A stretch of DNA of 64,000 nucleotides, taken from positions 1 to 64,000 of the forward strand of contig JACZKS010000157.1 of the NCBI GenBank assembly GCA_014859895.1. The letters are read 5' to 3'. The notes below the pieces were generated by a model. That model had not been told where the DNA came from and ran no database searches. It saw nothing but the letters and a program-made list of their open reading frames with translations. The translations under genes were made by a program, and so were the position numbers. Within the stretch, counting starts at the first letter, position 1. Each line of letters opens with the position of its first letter. The stretch is from Rhodospirillales bacterium (GTDB lineage: Bacteria > Pseudomonadota > Alphaproteobacteria > Rhodospirillales > Shumkoniaceae). Shown here in pieces: positions 1-9,221 of this stretch.

Positions 1-222
1 CCGCGCAGTTGGACGTGGACGGGTGCGTCGAAGATTGCGGGCAATCAGCCGACCAAACTTCAGAAACCAACGCCGCACCGTCTCATTCGAGACGTCAATG
101 CCCCGCTCGGCCAGCAGGTCCTCGACATCGCGGAACGACAGCGTGAACCGGGCATAAAGCCAAACCGCTTGCTGGATGATCACAGGCGGGAAGCGATGCC
201 GCTTGAAAGATATTGGAAGCAT
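1..222 (-). CDS. IS6-like transposase, N-terminal part (cut by window edge)
   Basis: Reading the minus strand from an ATG at 222 gives 74 codons that run off the left edge. The start FKRHRFPP, then the helix-turn-helix-like stretch with FRDVEDLLAERG and the following ETVRRW, is the pattern I know from the N-terminus of IS6-family DDE transposases. The DDE catalytic core would lie outside the window. No clear IS6 terminal inverted repeat was found between the ATG and about 300, so the element may be decayed or have a divergent end. It is too short at this edge to say whether the gene is intact. Confidence 0.72.
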   Translation of the reverse strand, partial: MLPISFKRHRFPPVIIQQAVWLYARFTLSFRDVEDLLAERGIDVSNETVRRWFLKFGRLIARNLRRTRPRPTAR

Positions 223-232
223 ACCGGCACCG

Positions 233-631
233 TACCGGTCCGTCCTCGCGCCGGCCACCCACTTAACGTGTCAATGCCGTCGGGAGTTCGACGCTTGGTT
301 GGACGAGGAGCAGGATGATCCCGCGAGCGAGGACCGGATCGACCCGCAACTTTTCCTGCGTTGGCAGGCATCCTTGCCGCGTACCGAGGGCGCTGTCGGC
401 GCGGTGCCCCAGATACGTGCGGCCCTCACCGGCACGACTGGCGCGCGCGGGCGCTACGCCGTTATGCCGGTGAGACGGGATGACGGGACAGCTTGGCTTG
501 ACCCGGCTGGGTTCGAACTCGCGGTCACTCGCCAGCGGGTGCGTGTTGGAACGCGTCCTTCCCGCAGTGACTTCGAGCTTGTGACCGCCAGCGGCGAACC
601 GACGGTAACGCGCTTATTCAGGCCCGTCTGA
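233..631 (+). pseudogene. Possible 3' gene remnant next to the transposase
   Basis: An open frame of about 130 codons ends with TGA at 631. It contains an acidic stretch (REFDAWLDEEQDD) followed by RIDPQLFLRW, which looks more protein-like than a random GC-rich frame. No in-frame start with a ribosome site was seen, and the 5' side runs into the transposase promoter area, so it may be the tail of a gene cut by insertion. I do not recognise the family. It could also be a chance open frame; confidence is low. Confidence 0.25.
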
Positions 632-965
632 GGCGCAAGTCAGTTCGGCAGCGATCGAGGATCGCTGAACGTCTTCGGCTTGAGGCTCCTCCAAAGCGGC
701 CATTCAGCTTACGGCCCAATTTGGTCGAACCCGACCAGACGAAGTACCGATCCTGGTCCAACCCCAGCGAACCGAAAGCGTATGGACTCCTGCCCCTCCA
801 CCACCGAATCAAGATCCAGAGATCGCGATAGCCGCCAATGCTCAGGACGGCAACAGCCTTTCCGCCCCCTGCCCGCCCGGAAAGGCCTGGAAAGGATTGG
901 GTTCGTTGAACGTGCCGATCGCGGATTTGATGGACCAGTGATGGACCAGACGGGCGGGCAACGAA
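632..965. other. Non-coding stretch without recognised gene
   Basis: Between the possible remnant and the tRNA-Lys terminator I see no convincing gene. The longer open frames here lack ribosome sites and one runs through the tRNA, so they are taken as chance frames. A short tandem of gatggaccag lies near 928-950. The stretch lies on the 3' side of the tRNA gene, where integrative elements usually insert, but no repeat of the tRNA 3' end was found in it. Confidence 0.5.
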
Positions 966-966
966 A

Positions 967-997
967 AACGGCTTAGCGGAGATACCGCTAAGCCGTT
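967..997 (-). terminator. Rho-independent terminator of tRNA-Lys
   Basis: A perfect 13-bp stem (967-979 with 985-997) and a 5-base loop lie just past the tRNA 3' end. On the minus strand the stem runs into a short T tract (GTTTTTCG). Confidence 0.8.
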
Positions 998-1005
998 GTT
1001 TTAAT

Positions 1006-1081
<76 letters not shown>

Positions 1082-1098
1082 CACGAGCGCTGGCCGGT

Positions 1099-1127
1099 CA
1101 TATAGCAAAGCCGGCCGGGCTTGTCGA
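1099..1127 (-). promoter_or_regulatory. Candidate promoter for tRNA-Lys
   Basis: On the minus strand a -35 TCGACA (1127-1122) and a -10 TATATG (1104-1099) are separated by exactly 17 bases. This would start transcription about 10 bases before the tRNA. Prediction by eye only. Confidence 0.55.
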
Positions 1128-1150
1128 TACGTTGATTGGGGTTTTATCGC

Positions 1151-2299
1151 CTAGACGTCGTCGCCGCCGCCGCGCCGGCCGATGGTGACGTCGCGGTGCA
1201 CATAGACCCCCATCAGCAGGCCGAAGCCGAAAAGCAGCGTCAGCATCGAGGTGCCGCCGTAGGAAATCAACGGCAACGGCGCCCCCACCACCGGGATCAG
1301 CCCCATCACCATGGCGATGTTGATGAAAACATAGAGGAAGAAGGTGACCGTGACACCCATGCCGACCAGACGGCCGAACTGGCTGCGCGCCCGGATCGAA
1401 ATGGCGAAGCCATATGCCAGCAGCATGACGTAGAGCCCGATCAGGACAAGGCCGCCCACCAGACCGAATTCCTCCGCCAGCATGGTGAAGATGAAGTCCG
1501 TCTGCTTCTCCGGCAGGAAGTTGAGGTGGGCCTGGGTCCCCTGCAGATACCCCTTGCCAAAAAGGCCTCCCGAGCCCAGCGCGATCTTCGACTGGATGAT
1601 ATGGTAGCCCGAGCCCAAGGCGTCGTTCTCGGGGTTGAGGAAGGAAAGCACCCGCTGTTTCTGGTAGTCATACAGGAATTGCCAGGCGACGGGGATGGCC
1701 CCCAGGCCGCCAACGGTCACCACCGCGAACTTCCACAGCCTGACGCCGGCCATGAAGAACATGGCGCCGCTGGCCATCAGAAGAATCAACGCGGTGCCAA
1801 GATCGGGCTGGCGCAGAACGAGACCCACCGGCGCCATCACGATGGCCAAGGGCAGCAGGAGCCGGAAGGGATTGCCCACCTCTTCCACCGTCAGCCCATG
1901 GAAATAGCGGGCCAGCGCCAGGATGATCGCCATCTTCATCACTTCGGAGGGCTGAAGGTTGATGAAGCCGAGGTCGAGCCAGCGCTGCGCCCCCATGCCG
2001 ACATCGCCGGCGATCTCGACCGCCGTCAGCAGCGAGAGCGCCAGCAGGTAGACAACGTAGGCGTAGCGGAACCACAGGCGGACATCGATCAGGGCGACGA
2101 CGAGGAGGATGGCCAGCCCCACCCCGAAGCGGGCGAGTTGGCGCGACGCCCAAGGGTCGACATTGCCGTTGGCGGCCGAATACAGCATGGCGATGCCGAT
2201 GCCGGTGGTGGCGCACAGCAACAGCACAAACAGCCAGTGGATCTGCCAGAGTTTCTGGCCCAGGGAAAAGTGTGGGCGGTTGAATCCGTTATCGCGCAT
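1151..2299 (-). CDS. rodA: Rod-shape-determining protein RodA (SEDS glycosyltransferase)
   Basis: The 382-residue polytopic membrane protein polymerises lipid II glycan strands in the elongasome together with PBP2. Hydrophobic helices fill most of its length. SEDS signatures are visible: QPSEVMK in the middle, RQPDLGTA in the loop, and the C-terminal block with SYGGTSM. The longer open frame starts at 2377, but the ATG at 2299 is preferred: it has AAGGA ten bases upstream and lies 7 bases after the mrdA stop, as expected in a coupled operon. It is the last gene of mreB-mreC-mreD-mrdA-rodA. Confidence 0.95.
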   Translation of the reverse strand: MRDNGFNRPHFSLGQKLWQIHWLFVLLLCATTGIGIAMLYSAANGNVDPWASRQLARFGVGLAILLVVALIDVRLWFRYAYVVYLLALSLLTAVEIAGDVGMGAQRWLDLGFINLQPSEVMKMAIILALARYFHGLTVEEVGNPFRLLLPLAIVMAPVGLVLRQPDLGTALILLMASGAMFFMAGVRLWKFAVVTVGGLGAIPVAWQFLYDYQKQRVLSFLNPENDALGSGYHIIQSKIALGSGGLFGKGYLQGTQAHLNFLPEKQTDFIFTMLAEEFGLVGGLVLIGLYVMLLAYGFAISIRARSQFGRLVGMGVTVTFFLYVFINIAMVMGLIPVVGAPLPLISYGGTSMLTLLFGFGLLMGVYVHRDVTIGRRGGGDDV

Positions 2300-2306
2300 C
2301 GACGGC

Positions 2307-4196
2307 TTATCCTTCGGGTTCGGACCGGCGGGGCGGCGGTCCGGCCTCGGCGGAAACCGCAGCCGCCGGTTCCCCATAGAGCTGCTGGACAGCGTCGAGG
2401 ACGTCGCGGGCGATCGGCGCCGCCACGGCGGAACCGCCGCCGCCGTGTTCTACCACCACCGAAACCGCGAAGCGCGGCCGCTCGACAGGTGCAAAGCCGA
2501 CGAACAGCGCATGGTCCCGCTCGCGCCACGGCAAATCCTCGTTCTTTCGTACCCCGGTCTCGCGCTCGGCCTTGCCGATGCGCCGGACCTGGGCGGTTCC
2601 GGTCTTGCCGGCCATCTCGCGACCCGGTTCGCGGATGCGGGCGCCCCGCGCCGTGCCCCGCGCCCCGTTCACCACCTCGTCCATCGCCTTGACCATGGCG
2701 TCGAGATGGGCCGGGTGGATACCCATGGACGGGGCCGGCTGGTTCGAGCGCACCGGCACGCCGGCCGGCGTCGCGCCGCCGCGTACGAGATGGGGCACGA
2801 CCGCGAAGCCGCCATTACAGAGGCGCGCCGTCATCACTGCCAGTTGCAGCGGCGTGGTCAGCATGAAGGCTTGGCCGATGCCGGAGATGAGTGTCTCGCC
2901 CTGTTGCCAAGGGGTTCCGAAAGTGGCGAGCTTCCAATCGCGGGTCGGCATCAGGCCGGGTTTCTCGTTGGGCAGGTCGACACCCAGCTTCAGGCCCAGC
3001 CCCAAGCGCCTGGCCATGGCGGAGATGGCGTCGATACCGGTGCGGCGCGCCACCTCGTAGAAATAAACGTCGCAGGACTGGGAGATGCCGTTCTTGAGGT
3101 CGAGCAGGCCGTGCCCGTGCTTCTTCCAGCAGTGGAATTTGGCATCTCCCAGCCGGACGGCCCCCGAGCAGAACACCTTGGTGGACGGCGTGATGACGCC
3201 CTTTTCCAGGGCCGCCAGGGCCACCACCATCTTGAAGGTGGACCCCGGCGCATACTGGCCGGCGATCGCCTTGTTGGTGAGCGGCGCCTTCGGGTTGCCG
3301 GACAGCACCCGCCATTCCTCGGACGTCAAGCCGCGATTGAACGCGTTGGGGTCGAAGCCCGGCACCGAGACCATGGCCAGCACCTCGCCGGTCCTGACGT
3401 CGAGGACGACGACGGAGGCGCTTTCCTGGCCCAGCCGGCGAGCCACCAGTTCCTGCAGTTCCAGGTCTATGGTCAGCTTCAACTCGCTCCCCGGCTGCCC
3501 CTCGGTGCGGGACAACTCGCGGATGACGCGGCCGAAGGCGTTGACCTCGACCTGGCTGTTGCCGCTGGTGCCGCGGAGCGGCAGGTCGTAGACGCGCTCG
3601 ACGCCCGCCTTGCCGATGCGGAATCCTGGAAGCTCCAACAGAGCATCGCCATTGAGATCCTCTTCGGCGACGGCTGCCACATACCCCAGGATATGTGCGG
3701 TCGCCTCGGGGAAGGGGTAGTGGCGGCTCTGGCCCTCGTCGATGGAAATCCCCGGCAGGTCCGGCGCGTTAACCTCGATGCGGGCCACTTCCTCCCAGGT
3801 CAGGTTATCGCGCACGGTCACCGGCACGAAGCTGCGCTTGCGCCGCACCTCGCGCAGGATGCGCCGCTTGTCGTTGTCGGTCACGGGAACCACCTGGCCC
3901 AGGCGGTCCAACGTCTGTTCGACATCGCGGGCCTGCTCGCGGACCAAAACGACGCGATAATTCTGGCGGTTGTCGGCGATGGGGATGCCACGCCTGTCCA
4001 AAATGTCGCCGCGCAACGGAGGTAGCAGCTTGAGGTTGATGCGGTTCTCTTCGGCCAGCGTATGGTACTTGTCGGCCTCGATGACCTGCAGGTAATACAT
4101 GCGCCCCACCAGGACCGACAGCAACAGGGCCTTGCCGCCCGCCAGAAGCGCCATCCGGCGGGTGAACAGTCTCTGGCGGTCCTGGTCGTGGTGCAT
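2307..4196 (-). CDS. mrdA: Penicillin-binding protein 2 (elongation transpeptidase)
   Basis: The 629-residue class B PBP cross-links peptidoglycan during lateral wall growth. A short cytoplasmic tail and one membrane anchor (about residues 15-37) are followed by the pedestal domain and then the transpeptidase domain. Catalytic motifs are intact: SxxK at Ser319 (STFK), S-x-D/N as SCD at 374-376, and KTG at 531-533. Its length fits PBP2. It starts one base after the mreD stop and is followed by rodA, its SEDS partner. No truncation is seen. Confidence 0.97.
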   Translation of the reverse strand: MHHDQDRQRLFTRRMALLAGGKALLLSVLVGRMYYLQVIEADKYHTLAEENRINLKLLPPLRGDILDRRGIPIADNRQNYRVVLVREQARDVEQTLDRLGQVVPVTDNDKRRILREVRRKRSFVPVTVRDNLTWEEVARIEVNAPDLPGISIDEGQSRHYPFPEATAHILGYVAAVAEEDLNGDALLELPGFRIGKAGVERVYDLPLRGTSGNSQVEVNAFGRVIRELSRTEGQPGSELKLTIDLELQELVARRLGQESASVVVLDVRTGEVLAMVSVPGFDPNAFNRGLTSEEWRVLSGNPKAPLTNKAIAGQYAPGSTFKMVVALAALEKGVITPSTKVFCSGAVRLGDAKFHCWKKHGHGLLDLKNGISQSCDVYFYEVARRTGIDAISAMARRLGLGLKLGVDLPNEKPGLMPTRDWKLATFGTPWQQGETLISGIGQAFMLTTPLQLAVMTARLCNGGFAVVPHLVRGGATPAGVPVRSNQPAPSMGIHPAHLDAMVKAMDEVVNGARGTARGARIREPGREMAGKTGTAQVRRIGKAERETGVRKNEDLPWRERDHALFVGFAPVERPRFAVSVVVEHGGGGSAVAAPIARDVLDAVQQLYGEPAAAVSAEAGPPPRRSEPEG

Positions 4197-4197
4197 G

Positions 4198-4713
4198 TCA
4201 GTCCGCCTTCAGGAAGGCCTGCTGCCAGCGCAGGAACCCCCAAGCCAGCAGCGGGAAAAAGCCAAGGGTCAGCAGATACTGGTACAGCAACGCCTCGGGA
4301 TCGACGAGCGCCATGTGGAAGGCCGACATCAAAATCCAGCTCATCAACATCGCCGCCGCGCCGACCACCGCGAAGCCGAGCCAGGTGATCATGAACGACT
4401 TGCCTACAAAGAAGCGGCGCTGCCAGACCACGGTACCGTAGACGGCCAGGAACACTAGGGTGTTGATGCCCAAGGGCACGCCGGACAGCATATCCTGAAG
4501 GACGCCGACGGCAAACACGGCATAGACCGGCATCAACTCGGGCTCATAGGTCGCCCAATGATGCACCGCAATCAGCGCGAATAGCGGCACCACCCGGGCG
4601 AACCCTGGGACCTGGAAGGGGATGATGTTGATGATGAGCAACAACAGGGTCAACCCGACCGGAGTCAACCGGCGCGCCCAAAGATCGAGCCGGTACCAAA
4701 AGGACGGTTTCAT
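4198..4713 (-). CDS. mreD: Rod-shape-determining membrane protein MreD
   Basis: This 171-residue hydrophobic protein has about five membrane segments and no enzymatic motif, which is normal for MreD. It links MreC and the wall synthases in the elongasome. The ATG at 4713 has AAGGA upstream and follows the mreC stop by only 5 bases. Identification rests on size, hydrophobicity, the N-terminal pattern (SFWYRLDLWARRLTP) and its position between mreC and mrdA. Confidence 0.9.
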   Translation of the reverse strand: MKPSFWYRLDLWARRLTPVGLTLLLLIINIIPFQVPGFARVVPLFALIAVHHWATYEPELMPVYAVFAVGVLQDMLSGVPLGINTLVFLAVYGTVVWQRRFFVGKSFMITWLGFAVVGAAAMLMSWILMSAFHMALVDPEALLYQYLLTLGFFPLLAWGFLRWQQAFLKAD

Positions 4714-4718
4714 AAGTA

Positions 4719-5588
4719 TCAGTCCTTGGCGGTCGCGCCCTGGGGTTGAAGAACGCCCTGGTCTAATCCGAAATCGACGACCCGCACATATTCCAGGCGA
4801 TCCGTCGCCACCAGCGGCTGGACGACGGTGCCGTTGTCGCCGATCGAAACGATGACTCCTACCGGCAGCCCCGGCGGAAAGACGCCGCCGTGGCCCGAAG
4901 TCACCACGCGTTCACCCACCGTCACTGTATCGTTTGGCGGCAGATGGTCGAGAACCGGCCGGCCGGTGTTGTTGCCGGCCAGCACGGCGCGAACCCTCGA
5001 CTGTTCGGTCACCACCGGGATTCGCGAGTTGAGGTCGGTCAGCAGCAGAATTCGCGACGACCGGGCACCGACACTGACCACTCGGCCGACCAAGCCGTCG
5101 CCTGACACCACTGCCTGCCCGCGCCTGACCTCGTCATCGGCTCCGGCGTTCAGAACCAAGCTGTGGGCGAAGGCGCCGCCGGTGTCGGCGATGACGCGGG
5201 CCGAGATAAAGCCGCGCGCCTCGTGCGGGATGAAATGCAGCAGTCTCTGAAGGGCCTGATTCTCCGCCTCCAGTCGACGGCCCGCCGCCTCCCACTGGAG
5301 CAGGCGATCCCGTTCCTTGCGCAATTGCGCGTTCTCGGCGCGGAGGTTCACCAATTCCCGTGCCTCGGCAATGACGTCATTTACGGTCGCCACTGGACGC
5401 GACACCGCATCCAGGAGAGGCGCCACGGTATCGGTGACCTGGGCGCGAAATCGCTCGACAACCACGACGTCGGCCTTGCCAAGCATCATCAGCCCGAAGG
5501 CCGCCACCACCAGTCCGAGATAGGCAAAGCGTTGGAGGCTCCGGATCGGGGCGGCGACACGATGAACCGGCCGCAACTTCTCGTTCAA
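4719..5588 (-). CDS. mreC: Rod-shape-determining protein MreC
   Basis: MreC is a periplasmic scaffold anchored by one N-terminal helix. Here the membrane segment (FAYLGLVVAAFGLMML) is followed by a coiled-coil region rich in E, L and R (RELVNLRAENAQL). Then come the paired beta-barrel domains with the typical RVVSVGARSSRILLLTD and TSGHGGVFPPGLPVG. No ATG start is available. A TTG at 5588 has GAGGG eight bases upstream and gives 289 residues; a TTG at 5603 would give 294 but lacks a ribosome site. It is cotranscribed with mreB upstream and mreD downstream. Confidence 0.93.
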   Translation of the reverse strand: MNEKLRPVHRVAAPIRSLQRFAYLGLVVAAFGLMMLGKADVVVVERFRAQVTDTVAPLLDAVSRPVATVNDVIAEARELVNLRAENAQLRKERDRLLQWEAAGRRLEAENQALQRLLHFIPHEARGFISARVIADTGGAFAHSLVLNAGADDEVRRGQAVVSGDGLVGRVVSVGARSSRILLLTDLNSRIPVVTEQSRVRAVLAGNNTGRPVLDHLPPNDTVTVGERVVTSGHGGVFPPGLPVGVIVSIGDNGTVVQPLVATDRLEYVRVVDFGLDQGVLQPQGATAKD

Positions 5589-5709
5589 CTCGGCGTCCCT
5601 CAATGCCAGATTGCCGGCGGGATGAAGCCTATGGCCAGCAATCGCTCAAGACATGCCCACGAAAAGATTAAGATATACTTTACGCCGTGACGTCGAGCGC
5701 GAACACAAC

Positions 5710-6789
<1,080 letters not shown>

Positions 6790-6846
6790 CTAGCCTCCGG
6801 CCCGGCGCCGTCGGGACACAGTTATAATGGAGCCCTAAGGCCGCTG

Positions 6847-8403
6847 CTAGAGCGAAACCGCCACCGGCTCCGTTTTCTCTCTTTTCACGAGCAGCTTGTT
6901 CAAGGCGTTGAGATACGCCTTGACCGAGGCCACCATGGTGTCGGTGTCGGCGCCCTGACCGTTCACCGTCTTGCCTTCCTCGCCCAGGCGCACCGTCACC
7001 TCGGCCTGGGCGTCGGTACCGTGCGTTACCGCCTGGACCTGATAGAGTTGCAGGCGCGCCCGATGCGGGAACAATTGCTTGACGCAGTTGAAGGCCGCAT
7101 CGACCGGGCCGTCGCCGGTCGCCGAACAGGCGTGCACCGCGCCGTCGATTTCCATTTCCAGGGACGCCTTGGGCGGCCGATGCACCGTGCCGCAGAGGAT
7201 CTCCATCGAGATCAGGCGCAAGCGATCGTTGGTGCGCACCACCTCGTCGTCGACCAGGGCGACGAGGTCGTCGTCGAATATCTCCTTCTTGACGTCGGCC
7301 AAGTCCTTGAACCGCTTGAAAGCGCTCTGGATGGCGTTGTCGCCCAGATCGTATCCCAGTTCCTTCAGCTTCTCGCGGAAGGCATGGCGCCCGGAATGCT
7401 TGCCCAGCACCAGGTTGGACTTGCTCAGGCCGATCGACTCTGGCGTCATGATCTCGTAGGTCTGGGCATTCTTCAGCATGCCGTCCTGATGAATCCCCGA
7501 TTCATGGGCGAAGGCGTTGGCCCCGACGATCGCCTTGTTGGGCTGCACCACGAAGCCGGTAATGGTGGAAACCAGGCGCGAGGCCTTGGTGATGTGCTGG
7601 GTCACCACGCTGGTCGAATAGGGCATGGTGTTCTGGCGGGTCTTCAGCGCCATGACGATTTCTTCCATGGCGGCGTTGCCCGCCCGCTCGCCCAGGCCGT
7701 TGATGGTGCATTCCACCTGACGGGCGCCGGCCTTGACCGCGGCCAGAGAATTGGCTACCGCCAGGCCGAGGTCGTTGTGGCAATGCACCGAAATGATCGC
7801 CTTGTCGATGTTGGGCACCCGGTTGAACAGCATGGCAATTAGCGCCCCGAATTCGTCGGGCATGGCGTAGCCAACGGTATCGGGAATATTGATGGTGGTG
7901 GCCCCCGAAGCGATCGCCGCCTCGACGCAGCGGCACATGAAGTCGTGCTCGGTGCGCGAGCCGTCCTCGCAAGACCATTCGACGTCGTCGGTGAACCGGC
8001 GCGCATATTTCACGCTGTCGATCACCGCCTGGTAGACTTGCTCGGGCTCCATCTGCAGCTTGTGCTTCATGTGCAGCGGGCTGGTCGAGATGAAGGTGTG
8101 GATGCGGCCGCGTTTGGCCGGCTTGATGGCTTCGGCGGCACGCTCGATGTCGGCGCGGGTGGCCCGCGCCAGCCCACACACCACCGAACGGGTCACGACC
8201 TTGGAAATCCCTTGGACGGCCTTGAAGTCGCCTTCCGAGGCGATGGGAAAGCCCGCCTCGATGATGTCGACGCCCATTTCCTCGAGGAGTTGCGCGATGC
8301 GCAGCTTCTCGTCGAGGTTCATCGAGGCGCCGGGCGACTGTTCGCCATCGCGCAACGTGGTGTCGAAGATGACGACGTGATTGGGTTCTCGCTGGATACT
8401 CAT
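6847..8403 (-). CDS. leuA: 2-isopropylmalate synthase
   Basis: LeuA condenses acetyl-CoA with 2-ketoisovalerate, the first committed step of leucine synthesis. The 518-residue protein begins with the catalytic-barrel signature DTTLRDGEQSPG. It carries the metal-binding HCHND motif in the barrel and ends with the C-terminal regulatory domain that mediates leucine feedback. The length is typical. Upstream lies a leucine-rich leader peptide and hairpins, so expression is probably attenuated by leucine supply. Its 2-ketoisovalerate substrate comes from the pathway that includes the nearby ilv genes. Confidence 0.97.
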   Translation of the reverse strand: MSIQREPNHVVIFDTTLRDGEQSPGASMNLDEKLRIAQLLEEMGVDIIEAGFPIASEGDFKAVQGISKVVTRSVVCGLARATRADIERAAEAIKPAKRGRIHTFISTSPLHMKHKLQMEPEQVYQAVIDSVKYARRFTDDVEWSCEDGSRTEHDFMCRCVEAAIASGATTINIPDTVGYAMPDEFGALIAMLFNRVPNIDKAIISVHCHNDLGLAVANSLAAVKAGARQVECTINGLGERAGNAAMEEIVMALKTRQNTMPYSTSVVTQHITKASRLVSTITGFVVQPNKAIVGANAFAHESGIHQDGMLKNAQTYEIMTPESIGLSKSNLVLGKHSGRHAFREKLKELGYDLGDNAIQSAFKRFKDLADVKKEIFDDDLVALVDDEVVRTNDRLRLISMEILCGTVHRPPKASLEMEIDGAVHACSATGDGPVDAAFNCVKQLFPHRARLQLYQVQAVTHGTDAQAEVTVRLGEEGKTVNGQGADTDTMVASVKAYLNALNKLLVKREKTEPVAVSL

Positions 8404-8455
8404 CGGAAAAAGCCTTTCTGCGACAGGTTAAGCAGAGTCACTCGACTGGTCTTCT

Positions 8456-8494
8456 CCCCTGAACGCTTGTCACTTGGACAGCGACGCTCAGGGG
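8456..8494 (-). promoter_or_regulatory. Hairpin in the leuA leader
   Basis: An inverted repeat with 10-bp arms and one mismatch (8456-8465 with 8485-8494) covers the stop codon of the leader peptide. Its 3' arm continues into GGGGAGAAG (8459-8451), which can pair with CTTTTTCC just before the leuA ATG. A ribosome at the end of the leader would open the hairpin. The mechanism is inferred. Confidence 0.5.
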
Positions 8495-8625
8495 CGAATA
8501 AGTCGCAGCAGCAGGCCGTTTAGAGCGAGGAGAGCGAGGGGCAGGCGGGCGGGCAAACGATCGGCGACACGGACCGGATGGTCCGTCGTCTTCGTCCGAA
8601 CGATGCTCTCGATGCCGGTTGGCAC
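8488..8625 (-). CDS. leu operon leader peptide (10 Leu in the last 22 residues)
   Basis: A 45-codon frame starts with GTG at 8625, which has GGAG seven bases upstream, and ends with TGA at 8488, 84 bases before leuA. Residues 24-45 hold ten leucines, including LPLALLAL and a run of three leucine codons (CTG x3), ending LIRP. This composition and position are those of a leucine attenuation leader: slow translation at low Leu-tRNA would stall the ribosome before the hairpin at 8456-8494. A shorter start at the TTG of Leu24 is also possible. Evidence is sequence only; no expression data. Confidence 0.75.
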   Translation of the reverse strand: MPTGIESIVRTKTTDHPVRVADRLPARLPLALLALNGLLLRLIRP

Positions 8626-8644
8626 GGGTACGCTCCGCTTACAT

Positions 8645-8670
8645 AAAAAACCGCAGCCCTCGCAGGCTGG
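8645..8670 (-). terminator. Small terminator-like hairpin with T6
   Basis: The stem CAGCC/GGCTG (8654-8658 with 8665-8669) is followed on the minus strand by CGG and six T. It probably ends the transcript of the SpoIIAA-like gene upstream. A weak promoter-like pair (TTAACA 8707-8702, TATAGC 8683-8678, spacing 18) lies just before it, so the leu leader may start close by. Confidence 0.45.
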
Positions 8671-8810
8671 GCCATTAGCTATATCACAGCAGGTGAGTCG
8701 GTGTTAACAGGAATTTTCGGAACCACTACAAACTACCGCCGTGGCCGATGGGATCGTTTGCGTTTGAACCCCATTGAAAGGCGAAATGCCGGCCCGGATG
8801 GACCGCGAGG

Positions 8811-9221
8811 TCACTTTTTCGGCGGCACGCCCAGCCACCGTTCGGCTTCCTCGAGGGTTTGGAAGACGCGATGCTCGATCGGGGTCTCCCTGATGGCGGC
8901 GAAGGCTTCCCATACCCTGACCATGCCGAAGTTCAAGGGCTTGTCGGCGACGGTCGCCGCCTTCGAGCCGGCGATGCGATCGAAGTACCTTGCCGTATGC
9001 GCGGCATATTCGCGCATATCGTCGTTGCTGAGGTGCGAAGCGTCCGTCTGCCGGAAGTCGGACAGGAGCATCATGCCGGCTGCCCAACGGGGATCATTGA
9101 CGATGGCGTCGAGGAAGGCCTTAAGAAGCGGCAGCGTGCAAAGGCCGGCATGGAAGGCCCGCACCATGTTGCGCTCGGCATCGAATTGAAGCTCAAAGCG
9201 ATATGACTCTTCGTCGGGCAT
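8811..9221 (-). CDS. SpoIIAA/STAS-like small protein
   Basis: The 136-residue soluble protein has a pattern I associate with the SpoIIAA-like (STAS/Sec14-type) fold. An N-terminal FELQFDAERNMVRAFHAG strand-turn is followed by a conserved LLSDFR acidic turn, and the C-terminus has FQTLEEAERWLG. No catalytic residues are apparent. Its ATG at 9221 lies 29 bases inside the end of the FAD oxidase gene, so the two are translationally linked. The function is unknown; the family call is moderate. Confidence 0.6.
   Translation of the reverse strand: MPDEESYRFELQFDAERNMVRAFHAGLCTLPLLKAFLDAIVNDPRWAAGMMLLSDFRQTDASHLSNDDMREYAAHTARYFDRIAGSKAATVADKPLNFGMVRVWEAFAAIRETPIEHRVFQTLEEAERWLGVPPKK

Noticed and set aside
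1136..4025. Long plus-strand frames over rodA and mrdA (518 and 638 codons)
   Set aside because: Antisense shadows of two well-conserved genes in GC-rich DNA; no start sites or domains.
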